Assembly: GCF_018854015.1 (NCBI RefSeq) | Contig: NZ_JAAXYO010000182.1 | Coordinates: 62,001 to 126,000 of the forward strand | DNA length: 64,000 bases | DNA from: Igneacidithiobacillus copahuensis | Lineage (GTDB): Bacteria; Pseudomonadota; Gammaproteobacteria; Acidithiobacillales; Acidithiobacillaceae | Reading direction: 5' to 3' | Shown here: piece after piece, positions 7,958-16,802 of the stretch | Numbering within the stretch: position 1 is the first letter of the stretch | How the letters are laid out: each line of letters opens with the position of its first letter | Notes under the pieces: model-generated | Database searches by the model: none | Told to the model about the DNA's origin: nothing | What the model saw: the letters and a program-made list of their open reading frames with translations, nothing else | Position numbers and translations under genes: made by a program

Positions 7958-9634
7958 ATGGCTGGCGTTTACCAAGCCTTGGCGCGACGCTGGCGACCGC
8001 AATCCTTTGCCGACTTTGTCGGCCAGGAAACGGTGGTCAAGTCCCTGCGTCATGCCCTGGATAGCGGGCGTCTGCATCACGCCTTTTTGTTTACGGGTAC
8101 GCGCGGAGTGGGCAAGACCACCCTGGCGCGCCTGCTGGCCAAATGCCTGAATTGCGAGCGAGGCGTCAGCAGCGAGCCTTGCGGCGAGTGCAGCGCCTGT
8201 AAGAGCATTGTTGCTGGAAGCTTTGTCGACCTGCTCGAAGTGGACGCCGCCAGCCGTACGCGGGTGGATGAAACCCGCGAGCTGCTGGATAACGTGCAGT
8301 ATGCCGCGACCAATGGGCGCTACAAGGTCTATCTCATCGACGAAGTTCACATGCTTTCCACCCACAGCTTCAATGCCCTGTTGAAGACCCTGGAAGAGCC
8401 CCCCGAGCATGTAAAGTTTCTCTTGGCCACCACAGATCCGCAGAAGATCCCGGCGACCATCCTGTCGCGTTGCATCCAGTTCCATCTGCGCCGCCTTGAA
8501 GCGCCCCTGATCGTGCAGCGGCTGCGCCAGATCCTCGTGGCTGAGGGAGTAGAGGCTGCGGATGATGCCCTGGAGGCCCTCGCGCAAGCCGCAGATGGCA
8601 GCTTGCGCGATGCCCTGAGTCTGACCGATCAGGCCATTGCCCAAGGCGGCGGGCGGGTGGACGGCGACACGGTTACTGCCATGCTCGGTCTCTGTCCTGG
8701 GGAGGTCGCCACGAGTTTTCTCATCGCCCTGCTGCAGCGCGACAGCGGCCAAGTCTTTGCGTTGCTGCGCGAACAGCAGGCGCTGGGGCAGGACGCCGCC
8801 GCGCTACTGGATGCCATCATTGAGGAGCTGCATCGCTGCAGTCTGGCGCAGTGGCTTCCGGAGCAGCGCGGGGCCTTGGCAGCGCAGTTGCGTGATCTCG
8901 TGCAACAGGAATCCCCCCTGCTGCTACAGTCCTGGTACCACATTCTTCTTACGGCGCGGCGGGATTTTTCCTTATATCCCAATCCGCGTATGGCCATCGA
9001 GATGGCTCTGCTCCGTCTTCTCGTCTTCCTGCTTCCCGAAGGGCCGCCAGAGAGAAGCAAGAACGTGGCCGAGCCGAGAGAGCCGAATCCTGTCGCAGCA
9101 ACGCGAGGTGCCGCGGCCGATTTGCCAACCGATAATCGGGCAACAGCGCCCGCGGCCAAACTGTTGCCCACGCCAGAGGCGGTAGAACGCGAAGAGGCGC
9201 CGGAAGGACGCGCACCGGAGGCTCCGCTCCTGCATGCCGATCCGCAACGTGCCTGGGAAGAGCTTCTGCCCAAGCTGTCCTTGAGCCCTTCTCTGCGCGA
9301 ATTTTTACGGCACAGTCGGGCACTGCGTTGTGATCGGAGCGCTCTGGAACTCGCCCTCGATCCTGCCTATGAGTCTTTGCTGCGTAAAGAGGAGGGTACT
9401 CTGCGCACGGCTTTGCAGAATCACTGGCAGGCCGCCACGGATCTGCGGCTGACGCTACTGGATTCCAGTGCGGCGAAAGGGACTCTGGCGCAGGAGGCGA
9501 CGGCGCGCGAACAGGCGCGGCGGGCGGAGATCGAGGCGCGCGCCCTGGCCGACCCGCGTCTCAAAGAGTTTCAAGAGGTCTTGCAGGCGCGGGTACTGCG
9601 GGTAGAGATCATGGATCAGGCGAGCAATTCTTAG
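7958..9634 (+). CDS. dnaX: DNA polymerase III gamma/tau subunit
   Basis: 558 residues from ATG 7958; an upstream in-frame start would lie inside ffs. The AAA+ clamp-loader domain has Walker A GTRGVGKTT, a four-Cys zinc site (CLNCERG...CGECSAC) and the DEVHMLS Walker B/sensor region. A Pro/Ala/Glu-rich linker begins near residue 370, followed by a tau-like C-terminal domain. It loads the beta clamp and couples the polymerase to the helicase. It heads dnaX-ybaB-recR. I saw no A-AAA-AAG type slippery site that would make a short gamma form. Confidence 0.96.
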   Translation: MAGVYQALARRWRPQSFADFVGQETVVKSLRHALDSGRLHHAFLFTGTRGVGKTTLARLLAKCLNCERGVSSEPCGECSACKSIVAGSFVDLLEVDAASRTRVDETRELLDNVQYAATNGRYKVYLIDEVHMLSTHSFNALLKTLEEPPEHVKFLLATTDPQKIPATILSRCIQFHLRRLEAPLIVQRLRQILVAEGVEAADDALEALAQAADGSLRDALSLTDQAIAQGGGRVDGDTVTAMLGLCPGEVATSFLIALLQRDSGQVFALLREQQALGQDAAALLDAIIEELHRCSLAQWLPEQRGALAAQLRDLVQQESPLLLQSWYHILLTARRDFSLYPNPRMAIEMALLRLLVFLLPEGPPERSKNVAEPREPNPVAATRGAAADLPTDNRATAPAAKLLPTPEAVEREEAPEGRAPEAPLLHADPQRAWEELLPKLSLSPSLREFLRHSRALRCDRSALELALDPAYESLLRKEEGTLRTALQNHWQAATDLRLTLLDSSAAKGTLAQEATAREQARRAEIEARALADPRLKEFQEVLQARVLRVEIMDQASNS

Positions 9635-9647
9635 TGGAGGAACAGCG

Positions 9648-9974
9648 ATGATGAAAGGTGGCTTGGGCAATATCATGAAGCAGGCGCAGCAGATGCAGGA
9701 GCGTCTGCAGCAAGTACAGGAAGAGCTGGCGCACGTGGAAGTGCAGGGGCACGCCGGCGGCAATCTGGTGGAAGTGACCATGACCTGCCGTAACGATGTG
9801 CGGCGCGTACGGATCGACGCCTCCCTGCTCGAAGATGGCGACAAGGAAATGTTGGAGGATCTGGTCGCTGCTGCGGTCAATGACGCCCTGCGGAATGCCG
9901 AGAAAACCAGTTCGGAACGGCTCGCCACCGTCACTGGCGGTATGAACATCCCGGGTTTGAACCTGCCCTTCTGA
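9648..9974 (+). CDS. ybaB: Nucleoid-associated protein YbaB/EbfC
   Basis: 108 residues. It starts MMKGGLGNIMKQAQQMQERLQ, the family's N-terminal helix, followed by GNLVEVTMTCRNDVRRVRID and the C-terminal TGGMNIPGLNLPF that is conserved across EbfC proteins. It is a DNA-binding dimer. It sits between dnaX and recR with a 13-base gap upstream holding AGTGGAGGA, and three bases before recR, the standard arrangement. Confidence 0.96.
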   Translation: MMKGGLGNIMKQAQQMQERLQQVQEELAHVEVQGHAGGNLVEVTMTCRNDVRRVRIDASLLEDGDKEMLEDLVAAAVNDALRNAEKTSSERLATVTGGMNIPGLNLPF

Positions 9975-9977
9975 GCG

Positions 9978-10580
9978 ATGGCGGGTAGCACTCCCTCCCT
10001 GGACAAGATCGTTGCCCTGTTGCGACGTCTGCCGGGCATCGGTCCGCGTTCAGCACAACGGATCGCCCTCGATCTGTTGCTGCGCAAACGCGAGTTGATG
10101 CCCCAACTGGCACTGGCCCTGCAACAGGCCCACCAGGCCATCCGCCACTGCGAGCGCTGCAACAATCTCTGCGAGGATGCGCTGTGTTCCATTTGCAGCA
10201 GCGGGCGACGCGACCGAACCATCCTTTGTATTGTCGAATCGCCGGCAGATTTGCTGGCCATCGAGGATTCCGCAGCCTATCAGGGAGAGTACTTTGTGCT
10301 CATGGGGCACCTTTCGCCGCTGGATGGCATCGGTCCAGACGCCCTGCATCTCGATCTGCTGGAGAAACGTTTGGCGGAGGAGGGGCTGCAGGAGGTGATT
10401 TTTGCGACCAACTCTACCCTGGAAGGGGAGGCAACGGCACAATTCGTGGCTGCGCTGGTGCCGGAGGGACTACGCGTGACGCGCATCGCGCGCGGCATTC
10501 CCATGGGGGGAGAACTGGAATATCTGGATCGCAGCACTCTGGGGCGCGCCGTACAGGGACGCGCTGCCCTGGAATCATAA
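9978..10580 (+). CDS. recR: Recombination mediator protein RecR
   Basis: 200 residues, usual length. It has the helix-hairpin-helix LLRRLPGIGPRSAQRIA, a four-Cys zinc finger (CERCNNLCEDALCSIC) and a Toprim domain beginning LCIVESPADLLAIE. It helps RecO load RecA at gaps in DNA; recO is also in this window at 24104. It is the last gene of dnaX-ybaB-recR. Confidence 0.97.
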   Translation: MAGSTPSLDKIVALLRRLPGIGPRSAQRIALDLLLRKRELMPQLALALQQAHQAIRHCERCNNLCEDALCSICSSGRRDRTILCIVESPADLLAIEDSAAYQGEYFVLMGHLSPLDGIGPDALHLDLLEKRLAEEGLQEVIFATNSTLEGEATAQFVAALVPEGLRVTRIARGIPMGGELEYLDRSTLGRAVQGRAALES

Positions 10581-10642
10581 GACCCTTGCAACCATAAGAA
10601 ACGTATCACAATACCGTAGAAACGACGACGAGGAAGAGATCG

Positions 10643-11860
10643 ATGATCACTGCATCTGGGCCCTTGCCCGGGGATAATGTCTTTTTTCTGTTGATGGGGG
10701 CCATCCTGGTCTTCGCCATGCACGGTGGTTTCGCCTTTCTGGAGCTGGGCACCGTGCGCCGACGCAGCCAGGTCAATGCGCTGGTCAAGATCCTCAGTGA
10801 TTTTGGGATCTCCACCATCGTCTATTTTTTCATCGGCTATCACATTGCCTACGGCATCAGCTTCTTCGGCGATGTGCAGCAACTCACCGGTAGCGACCAG
10901 GGTTTTGCCATGGTGCGCTTCTTTTTTCTGCTCACCTTTGCCGCAGCGGTGCCGGCGATCATTTCGGGGGGCATTGCCGAGCGGGCGCGCTTTGTGCCAC
11001 AACTGATGGCAACCGCGTTCCTGGTGGGGCTGGTGTATCCCTTCTACGAGGGTATCGTCTGGAATGGAAATTATGGCATTCAGGCGTGGTTTACCCACCA
11101 GTTTGGCGCACCATTTCATGATTTTGCCGGCTCGGTGGTGGTGCATGCGGTGGGTGGCTGGATGGCCTTGATCGCGGTCTGGCTCTTGGGCCCGCGCCGT
11201 GGCCGCTATGGCCGTGACGGTAGCATTCATCCCATGCCGCCTTCCAATATTCCCTTCCTGGCGCTGGGCTCCTGGATTCTGATCATTGGCTGGTTTGGCT
11301 TCAATGTCATGAGCGCGCAGCAGCTACAGGCAGTGCAGGGCTTGGTGGCGCTCAATTCCCTGATGGCCTTGGTGGGCGGGATGCTGGCCGCCCTGGCCCT
11401 GGGCAAGGGAGACCCGGGTTTCGTGCATAATGGCGCGTTGGCGGGTCTGGTGGCCATCTGTGCCGGCTCGGACGTGGTGCAACCGATTGGCGCGCTCGCG
11501 ATTGGCGCCATCGCCGGTGCTATCTTTGTCTACCTTTTTACCTTTGTGCAGCATCGCCTGCGTCTCGACGATGTGTTAGGCGTCTGGCCTCTGCATGGTG
11601 TTTGTGGTGCCTGGGGCGGCATTGCCGTCGGCATCTTTGGCCTGCGTGCCCTGGGGGGTGCCGGCGGCGTCAGCATGGTTTCGCAGATTCTCGGTACGGC
11701 GCTCGGTCTTGCCATTGCTATGCTTGGTAGTCTCCTGGTCTATGGTCTGCTACGCAAATCGGTCGGCATTCGCCTGGATGAAGAAGACGAATATCTGGGA
11801 CCGGATCTGGCGATCCATCATGTCAGCGCCTATCCTGAGGAAGACATTCAGAAGGCCTGA
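10643..11860 (+). CDS. amt: Ammonium transporter, Amt family
   Basis: 405 residues, about 11 membrane helices. Amt features include FAMHGGFAFLELG near the start, GGIAERARF, the pore histidine regions SVVVHAVGGWMALIA and WPLHGVCGAWGGIAVGIFG, and GFNVMS. It takes up ammonium or ammonia at the inner membrane. A GAGGAAGAG ribosome site precedes the ATG. The usual partner glnK is not adjacent, and nnrD follows after five bases, so it may be co-transcribed with the biosynthetic genes below. Confidence 0.93.
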   Translation: MITASGPLPGDNVFFLLMGAILVFAMHGGFAFLELGTVRRRSQVNALVKILSDFGISTIVYFFIGYHIAYGISFFGDVQQLTGSDQGFAMVRFFFLLTFAAAVPAIISGGIAERARFVPQLMATAFLVGLVYPFYEGIVWNGNYGIQAWFTHQFGAPFHDFAGSVVVHAVGGWMALIAVWLLGPRRGRYGRDGSIHPMPPSNIPFLALGSWILIIGWFGFNVMSAQQLQAVQGLVALNSLMALVGGMLAALALGKGDPGFVHNGALAGLVAICAGSDVVQPIGALAIGAIAGAIFVYLFTFVQHRLRLDDVLGVWPLHGVCGAWGGIAVGIFGLRALGGAGGVSMVSQILGTALGLAIAMLGSLLVYGLLRKSVGIRLDEEDEYLGPDLAIHHVSAYPEEDIQKA

Positions 11861-11865
11861 GGACC

Positions 11866-12705
11866 ATGCCCATGCATCGCGATCTGCTGCCGGAAAATCT
11901 CCCCGCCCTGTCCAAGCGTCCCCTTGCCGCGCACAAAGGCAACTTTGGCCATGTCTATGTCCTGGGCGGCAGCCCGGAGATGGGCGGTGCCCTGAGCCTT
12001 GCGGCCCTGGCAGCCTACCGCGCCGGCGCCGGCCTCGTCACCGGCATTGGTCATCCCCAGTCGCAGATCTATCTTGCCGTGCATCTGCCAGAAGCGACCT
12101 GGATGGATTGGCCACCGCGCCTTGCCAGCCGTCTGCCGGACCATGCGGTTCTTGCTCTAGGGCCGGGACTGGGCCAGGGCCTGGCCGCCCACGATCTCGT
12201 CCGTGAGGCGGGCGGACTGCAGCAGCGGCAGATCTGGGATGCCGATGCCCTGAATATCCTCGCCCGCATTGGGCCGGATATCCTGCGCGGAGCGGCCGAG
12301 AGGATCTTCACGCCGCACCCGGGGGAAGCCGCTCGCCTGCTGCGCACCACTACCACGACGGTGCAGACCGACCGGGAGGCGGCGATTGCCGAGCTGGTAC
12401 AACGCTACGGAGGTGTCTGGGTACTCAAGGGGGAAGGCACCCTCGTGAGTGACGGCAGTCTGCTCGGACGTTGCCCCTGGGGTAACCCCGGCATGGCCAC
12501 CGGCGGCAGCGGTGACGTCCTCACCGGTCTTATCGCCGGTCTTTGGGCACAGGGCTTGAATGCGGCTGGGGCGGCGGGCCTTGCGGTCTGTATTCATGCT
12601 CGGGCCGGCGACCTGGCAGCAGACGAACTCGGTGAGGCGAGCCTGTTGGCGCGGGATATCCTGGCGCAGATCCCGCGCGTATTGCAAAACTGGAGTGCCA
12701 CTTGA
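11866..12705 (+). CDS. nnrD: ADP-dependent NAD(P)H-hydrate dehydratase (YjeF C-terminal domain)
   Basis: 279 residues. This is the ribokinase-fold dehydratase that repairs hydrated NAD(P)H. Motifs seen are HKGNFGHVYVLGGS near the N-terminus, FTPHPGEAARLL and the ATP/ADP site GNPGMATGGSGDVLTGLIAGL. The epimerase (NnrE) half that is fused in E. coli YjeF is absent, so epimerisation must be done elsewhere. Its stop overlaps the TTG start of bioA. Confidence 0.92.
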   Translation: MPMHRDLLPENLPALSKRPLAAHKGNFGHVYVLGGSPEMGGALSLAALAAYRAGAGLVTGIGHPQSQIYLAVHLPEATWMDWPPRLASRLPDHAVLALGPGLGQGLAAHDLVREAGGLQQRQIWDADALNILARIGPDILRGAAERIFTPHPGEAARLLRTTTTTVQTDREAAIAELVQRYGGVWVLKGEGTLVSDGSLLGRCPWGNPGMATGGSGDVLTGLIAGLWAQGLNAAGAAGLAVCIHARAGDLAADELGEASLLARDILAQIPRVLQNWSAT

Positions 12706-14051
12706 AGAAAGAACAAGAGTTGCGCGATTGGGATCGCCGGCATTTTTGGCATCCTTTTACGCAGATGTCCTGCTGGGGGGATGACGATCCCTGGATCATT
12801 GCGCGTGGCGAAGGCAATTATGTCTATGACATCCGCGGGCGCAAGGCCCTGGATGCCATTGCCAGCCTCTGGTGCAACGTCCACGGCCATCGGCACCCGC
12901 GTCTGGATGCCGCATTGCAGGCGCAGTTGCAGCGGGTGGCGCACACGACGGTCCTGGGCGCCAGTCATCCGCCGGGTATCCGTCTGGCGAAGGGTCTTAC
13001 GGAGATTGCTCCTGCGGGACTCGAGCGGGTGTTTTTTTCGGAAGACGGCGCCGAGGCGGTGGAAGTGGCGGTCAAGATCGCGGCGCAATATTGGCAAAAT
13101 CTGGGGCGCAAGGACAAGCGCCGATTTCTGTCGGTAGATGACGCCTATCATGGCGATACTGTTGGTGCCAGTTCGCTGGGCGGTTTTCCGCTCTTTCATG
13201 GGGTCTATGGCCATCTCCATTTCCCGGTGGAGCGCCTGCCCAGCCCGTGGTTGCTGCAGCAACGACTGCAGGGCGATGCCGAAGCCGCCTGCGCAAGCTG
13301 GTTGCAGTCGCTGGAGGATAGGCTTCGGAAAAGCTCGCGCGAGATCATCGCCCTGATTTTGGAGGGAGGAGTGCAGGGCGCAGCGGGTATCCTGCCCTAT
13401 CCGCGGGGGATTCTGGCAGGCGCGGCAGAGCTTTGCCGCCGCTATGAGGTACTATTTATCGTCGATGAAGTCGCTAGCGGCTTTGGCCGTAGTGGTAGCC
13501 TGTTTTATTGCGAGCAAGAAGGCGTCCGTCCTGACCTGCTGGCGCTGGGCAAAGGGATCAGCGGCGGCTATCTGCCCCTGGCGGCCACTCTCGCACAGGA
13601 ACAGATCTATGCGGCCTTCCTGGCCCCCTTTGGCGAGGCCAAACAGTTTTATTACGGCCATACCTATACCGCAAATCCCCTGGCTTGTGCCGTAGCGCTG
13701 GAAAACCTGGCCCTTTTTGCCGAAAACGACTTGCTCAGCTCGGTCCGTGCGCGCATCGCGCAGCTGCAGCAAGGATTGCAGCGCTTCGCCGGGATGCCAT
13801 TTTCGGCAGCGCCCCGGCAGTTTGGCCTGATGGCGGCTGTCCCCCTGCGCAATCCGCAGGGCGGCAATGCCTATCCCTATGGCGACCGGCGCGAGTACGC
13901 TGTCTGTCGGCGGGCGCGCGAGGCGGGTGTCTATCTGCGTCCGCTGGGCGACAGCATTGTCATCGTGCCCCCACTTTCGGTGACAGCCGCAGAAATTGAC
14001 CTTATCCTGCGGGTATTGCAAGACAGTATGGCTGAGGAAACTGCGGCATGA
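12702..14051 (+). CDS. bioA: Adenosylmethionine-8-amino-7-oxononanoate aminotransferase
   Basis: 449 residues starting at TTG 12702, overlapping the nnrD stop. It is a class III aminotransferase with HFWHPFTQM, SLWCNVHGHRHP, the cofactor stretch FIVDEVASGFGRSG and the PLP lysine in LALGKGISGGYLPLA. It makes 7,8-diaminopelargonate in biotin synthesis, using S-adenosylmethionine as amino donor. The other biotin genes are not in this window. Confidence 0.95.
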   Translation: MKKEQELRDWDRRHFWHPFTQMSCWGDDDPWIIARGEGNYVYDIRGRKALDAIASLWCNVHGHRHPRLDAALQAQLQRVAHTTVLGASHPPGIRLAKGLTEIAPAGLERVFFSEDGAEAVEVAVKIAAQYWQNLGRKDKRRFLSVDDAYHGDTVGASSLGGFPLFHGVYGHLHFPVERLPSPWLLQQRLQGDAEAACASWLQSLEDRLRKSSREIIALILEGGVQGAAGILPYPRGILAGAAELCRRYEVLFIVDEVASGFGRSGSLFYCEQEGVRPDLLALGKGISGGYLPLAATLAQEQIYAAFLAPFGEAKQFYYGHTYTANPLACAVALENLALFAENDLLSSVRARIAQLQQGLQRFAGMPFSAAPRQFGLMAAVPLRNPQGGNAYPYGDRREYAVCRRAREAGVYLRPLGDSIVIVPPLSVTAAEIDLILRVLQDSMAEETAA

Positions 14052-14509
14052 AAAATATCAGTACGCTGATGACGACAGAGGTGATTTCGGTGCGGGAGAG
14101 CGACGGCGTGGAGGAGGTCGGCAAGAAGATGTTGACCTCTGGGCACCACAGTCTGCCGGTCATCGACGCAAGTGGCCGTGTGACGGGGATCATCACGGAA
14201 CGCGATCTGATCGATGCCCACCGGCAGGTGCATCTACCCACGGTGATTTCGATTCTGGACAGTGTAATTCCCATCTCTGGCATGCATGAATACAGCGAAG
14301 AATTGCGCAAGGTCACCGCGGTCGATGCGCGGGGGCTGGCCACCAAGAGACATCTGCAACTGGCGCGCCCGGAAGAGAGCCTCGATACGGTGGCCGACCG
14401 GATGTTCGAACATCAACTGCACGCCCTGCCGGTGGTCGATGCGGAAGGAAAACTGTTGGGGATGATCAGCCGTTCCGATATCCTCCGGGGTCTCCTGTCC
14501 CCATCATGA
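14048..14509 (+). CDS. CBS-domain pair protein
   Basis: 153 residues made almost wholly of two CBS motifs: MTTEVISVRESDGVEEVGKK to ERDLIDAH, and LQLARPEESLDTVADRMFE to SRSDILRGL. Such pairs bind adenine nucleotides and act as energy sensors. No catalytic domain is attached, so its partner is unknown. It overlaps bioA and tsaE by four bases each (ATGA), so all three are translated in a chain. Confidence 0.88.
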   Translation: MKNISTLMTTEVISVRESDGVEEVGKKMLTSGHHSLPVIDASGRVTGIITERDLIDAHRQVHLPTVISILDSVIPISGMHEYSEELRKVTAVDARGLATKRHLQLARPEESLDTVADRMFEHQLHALPVVDAEGKLLGMISRSDILRGLLSPS

Positions 14510-14988
14510 TCCGGGAACTGCCCGATCTGGCGGCTACCGAGGCTTGGGCGCAGGGCTTTACCGGTCTGAAGCCGATCCCGGGAGTGATGTATCTGCAGGG
14601 AGATCTCGGGGCGGGAAAGACCGCCCTGGCGCGCGCCCTGATCCATGCCCTGGGCTACAGCGCCGTGGTCCGCAGTCCCACCTATACCCTGGTAGAGGAA
14701 TATGACACCGCTGCGGGGACGGTACTGCATCTGGATCTGTATCGGCTCGTAGAGGCAGAGGAGTTGGAATATATCGGTCTGCGCGATTATCTGCAGAAAG
14801 ATGCCCTGTGGCTGGTGGAGTGGCCGGAGCGCGCCCTGGCGTACCTGCCGCCCGCCGATCTGCGGATCGAGATGGCGCTGGCAGCGGCGGGAGCGCATCG
14901 CTTGGAGGCCGAAGCCTTGAGCGCACGCGGCAGCGAATGGCTGGCGGCTCTCACCGCGGCGTCCGAGAGCTTGGCTGAGCATGCCTGA
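14506..14988 (+). CDS. tsaE: tRNA t6A synthesis ATPase TsaE
   Basis: 160 residues. Walker A is LQGDLGAGKTALARAL near residue 30; SPTYTLVEEY and LHLDLYRL are the family signatures, and WLVEWPERA follows. With TsaB, TsaC and TsaD it makes the t6A modification of ANN-decoding tRNAs. It lies directly upstream of mutL with an eight-base overlap, the order common in gamma- and betaproteobacteria. Confidence 0.94.
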   Translation: MIRELPDLAATEAWAQGFTGLKPIPGVMYLQGDLGAGKTALARALIHALGYSAVVRSPTYTLVEEYDTAAGTVLHLDLYRLVEAEELEYIGLRDYLQKDALWLVEWPERALAYLPPADLRIEMALAAAGAHRLEAEALSARGSEWLAALTAASESLAEHA

Positions 14989-16783
14989 GACGCGACGCCG
15001 GGTGCAGGTGATGAGTCCGCAACTGGCAGACCGCATAGCCGCGGGGGAGGTGGTGGAACGTCCTGCTTCCGTGTTGAAAGAGCTCATCGAAAACAGCCTC
15101 GATGCCGGCGCGCGGCACATCGATGTGCTGATCGAAGGGGCGGGCATCGAGCTGCTCGAGGTGCAGGACGATGGCATTGGTATCGAGGCGGAAGACCTAC
15201 CGTTGGCCCTGTCACGCCACGCCACCAGCAAACTCTACGATGACGGGGAGCTCGAGCAGATCCATAGCTTTGGCTTCCGCGGGGAGGCCCTGCCGGCCAT
15301 TGCCTCTGTCGCGCGCCTGGAAATCACCAGTCGGGCAGTTGGGGCGAATGCGGCGCGGCATTTACGTCTGGCAGCGGGCATTCTCGAGGAAGATACTCCC
15401 GCAGCGCGGGCGCCTGGCACCACGGTGCGGGTGGAAGATCTGTTCTACAATGTGCCAGCGCGGCGCAAATTTCTGAAGGCCCCCGGCACCGAACTCGGCC
15501 GTATCCAGAAACTCTGGCGTCAGCTCGCCCTCAGCGCCTTTCCGGTGGATCTGCGCCTGCAACAAGGAAAGCGCTTGTTGGCGCAGTATCCAGCGGCCCT
15601 AAGTGAGGCCGATCAGGACGCGCGGGTGGCGGCCATCCTTGGCGAGGAATTCTTGCGTAACGCCTTGCGTTTTGCACAGGAAAATAATGGCTGGCGACTC
15701 TGGGGCTGGCTCGGATTGCCCAGCTTCAACCGACCCCGCGCCGACGAGCAGTATTTCTTCGTCAATGGCCGCGCGGTGCAGGACGCCGGTCTGCGTCATG
15801 CCTTGCGCTCCGCCTATGCGGATGTGTTGTATCAGGACCGCCAACCTGTCGCCATCTGTTATCTGGAGCTGCCGAGTGAGCTGGTGGATGTCAATGTGCA
15901 CCCCGCCAAAACCGAGGTGCGCTTTCGCGAGGCTCGCCAGATCCACGACTTCGTCCGCCATACCCTGGCAGAAATCATCGCCGATCAGGCGCGTCCGCGG
16001 GCGCCGTACCTACCCCCTACAGAGAGGAGCGAACAGCGCTCGGGCGCGGGATTTTTCGGTACCCAGGCGCCTCTCACAGACCTTGCCGTAGGCCGGGTGC
16101 GGGAGGACTCTGGCGACGACTATTGGCAGAAACTGGTCGCTCCTGGTTTCCGTTACCCGCCGCCGCCTTCTCCTGAGTCCTCGTCATCCTCCGTTTCTGA
16201 TCCAGAGGAGCTCTGGAAGGGCTATCCCCTGGGACGGGCTTTGGGGCAGATTCATCAGCGTTTCATCGTCGCGGAAAACAAGGAAGGGATGCTCCTGATC
16301 GATCAGCATGCCGCCCATGAGCGCATTCTCTACGAGCGCTTCAAGGCGCAACGGTCGACGGGACAGCAGCAAGCCCTGCTCCTGCCGCTGCAGATCGAGC
16401 TCAGCCCCGCTCAGGGCGAGCGTCTGGAGGAGCGCGCGGAATTGTTGCGTGAGGCCAGTCTCGACTGGTCGCGCAGCGGTCCCGGCAGCCTGCGCATCCA
16501 CGCCTGCGCGCCGGGGTTTCCGCAGTCGGCCATTGCCGATCTGGTGGCGGATTGCCTGGCGGAGCAGGCGACCTGGCAGGCCGGGCAGGGGGATGAGCGT
16601 CTGGCGGAGATGGCCTGTCACGCCGCCATCAAGGACCATCATCCCCTAAGTCTTGCAGAAATGAATGCCCTCCTGCGGCAGCTTGAAGCAACGCCACGCT
16701 ACACCCAATGCAATCATGGCCGGCCCACCATCGTCCAGTGGAACCTTGCCGAGCTCGATCGCCTGTTCCTGCGTGGACGCTGA
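14981..16783 (+). CDS. mutL: DNA mismatch repair protein MutL, endonuclease type
   Basis: 600 residues. The GHKL ATPase domain has ELIENSLDAGA, DDGIGI and SFGFRGEALPAIASV. After a Pro/Ser-rich linker (about residues 350-415) the C-terminal domain carries DQHAAHERILYE, which fits the metal-binding DQHA-X2-E-X4-E endonuclease motif. It also has ACHAAIKDHHPLS and CNHGRPTIV. This suggests nicking by MutL itself, as in organisms without MutH. It is followed by miaA after 19 bases. Confidence 0.96.
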   Translation: MPETRRRVQVMSPQLADRIAAGEVVERPASVLKELIENSLDAGARHIDVLIEGAGIELLEVQDDGIGIEAEDLPLALSRHATSKLYDDGELEQIHSFGFRGEALPAIASVARLEITSRAVGANAARHLRLAAGILEEDTPAARAPGTTVRVEDLFYNVPARRKFLKAPGTELGRIQKLWRQLALSAFPVDLRLQQGKRLLAQYPAALSEADQDARVAAILGEEFLRNALRFAQENNGWRLWGWLGLPSFNRPRADEQYFFVNGRAVQDAGLRHALRSAYADVLYQDRQPVAICYLELPSELVDVNVHPAKTEVRFREARQIHDFVRHTLAEIIADQARPRAPYLPPTERSEQRSGAGFFGTQAPLTDLAVGRVREDSGDDYWQKLVAPGFRYPPPPSPESSSSSVSDPEELWKGYPLGRALGQIHQRFIVAENKEGMLLIDQHAAHERILYERFKAQRSTGQQQALLLPLQIELSPAQGERLEERAELLREASLDWSRSGPGSLRIHACAPGFPQSAIADLVADCLAEQATWQAGQGDERLAEMACHAAIKDHHPLSLAEMNALLRQLEATPRYTQCNHGRPTIVQWNLAELDRLFLRGR

Positions 16784-16802
16784 GCTGCTGCTATCCGGGA
16801 CT

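Noticed and set aside
8637..9185. Long alternative frame inside dnaX that might mark a programmed frameshift product
   Set aside because: No slippery heptamer was seen and the frame has no family features; GC-rich third positions open such shadow frames throughout the window.
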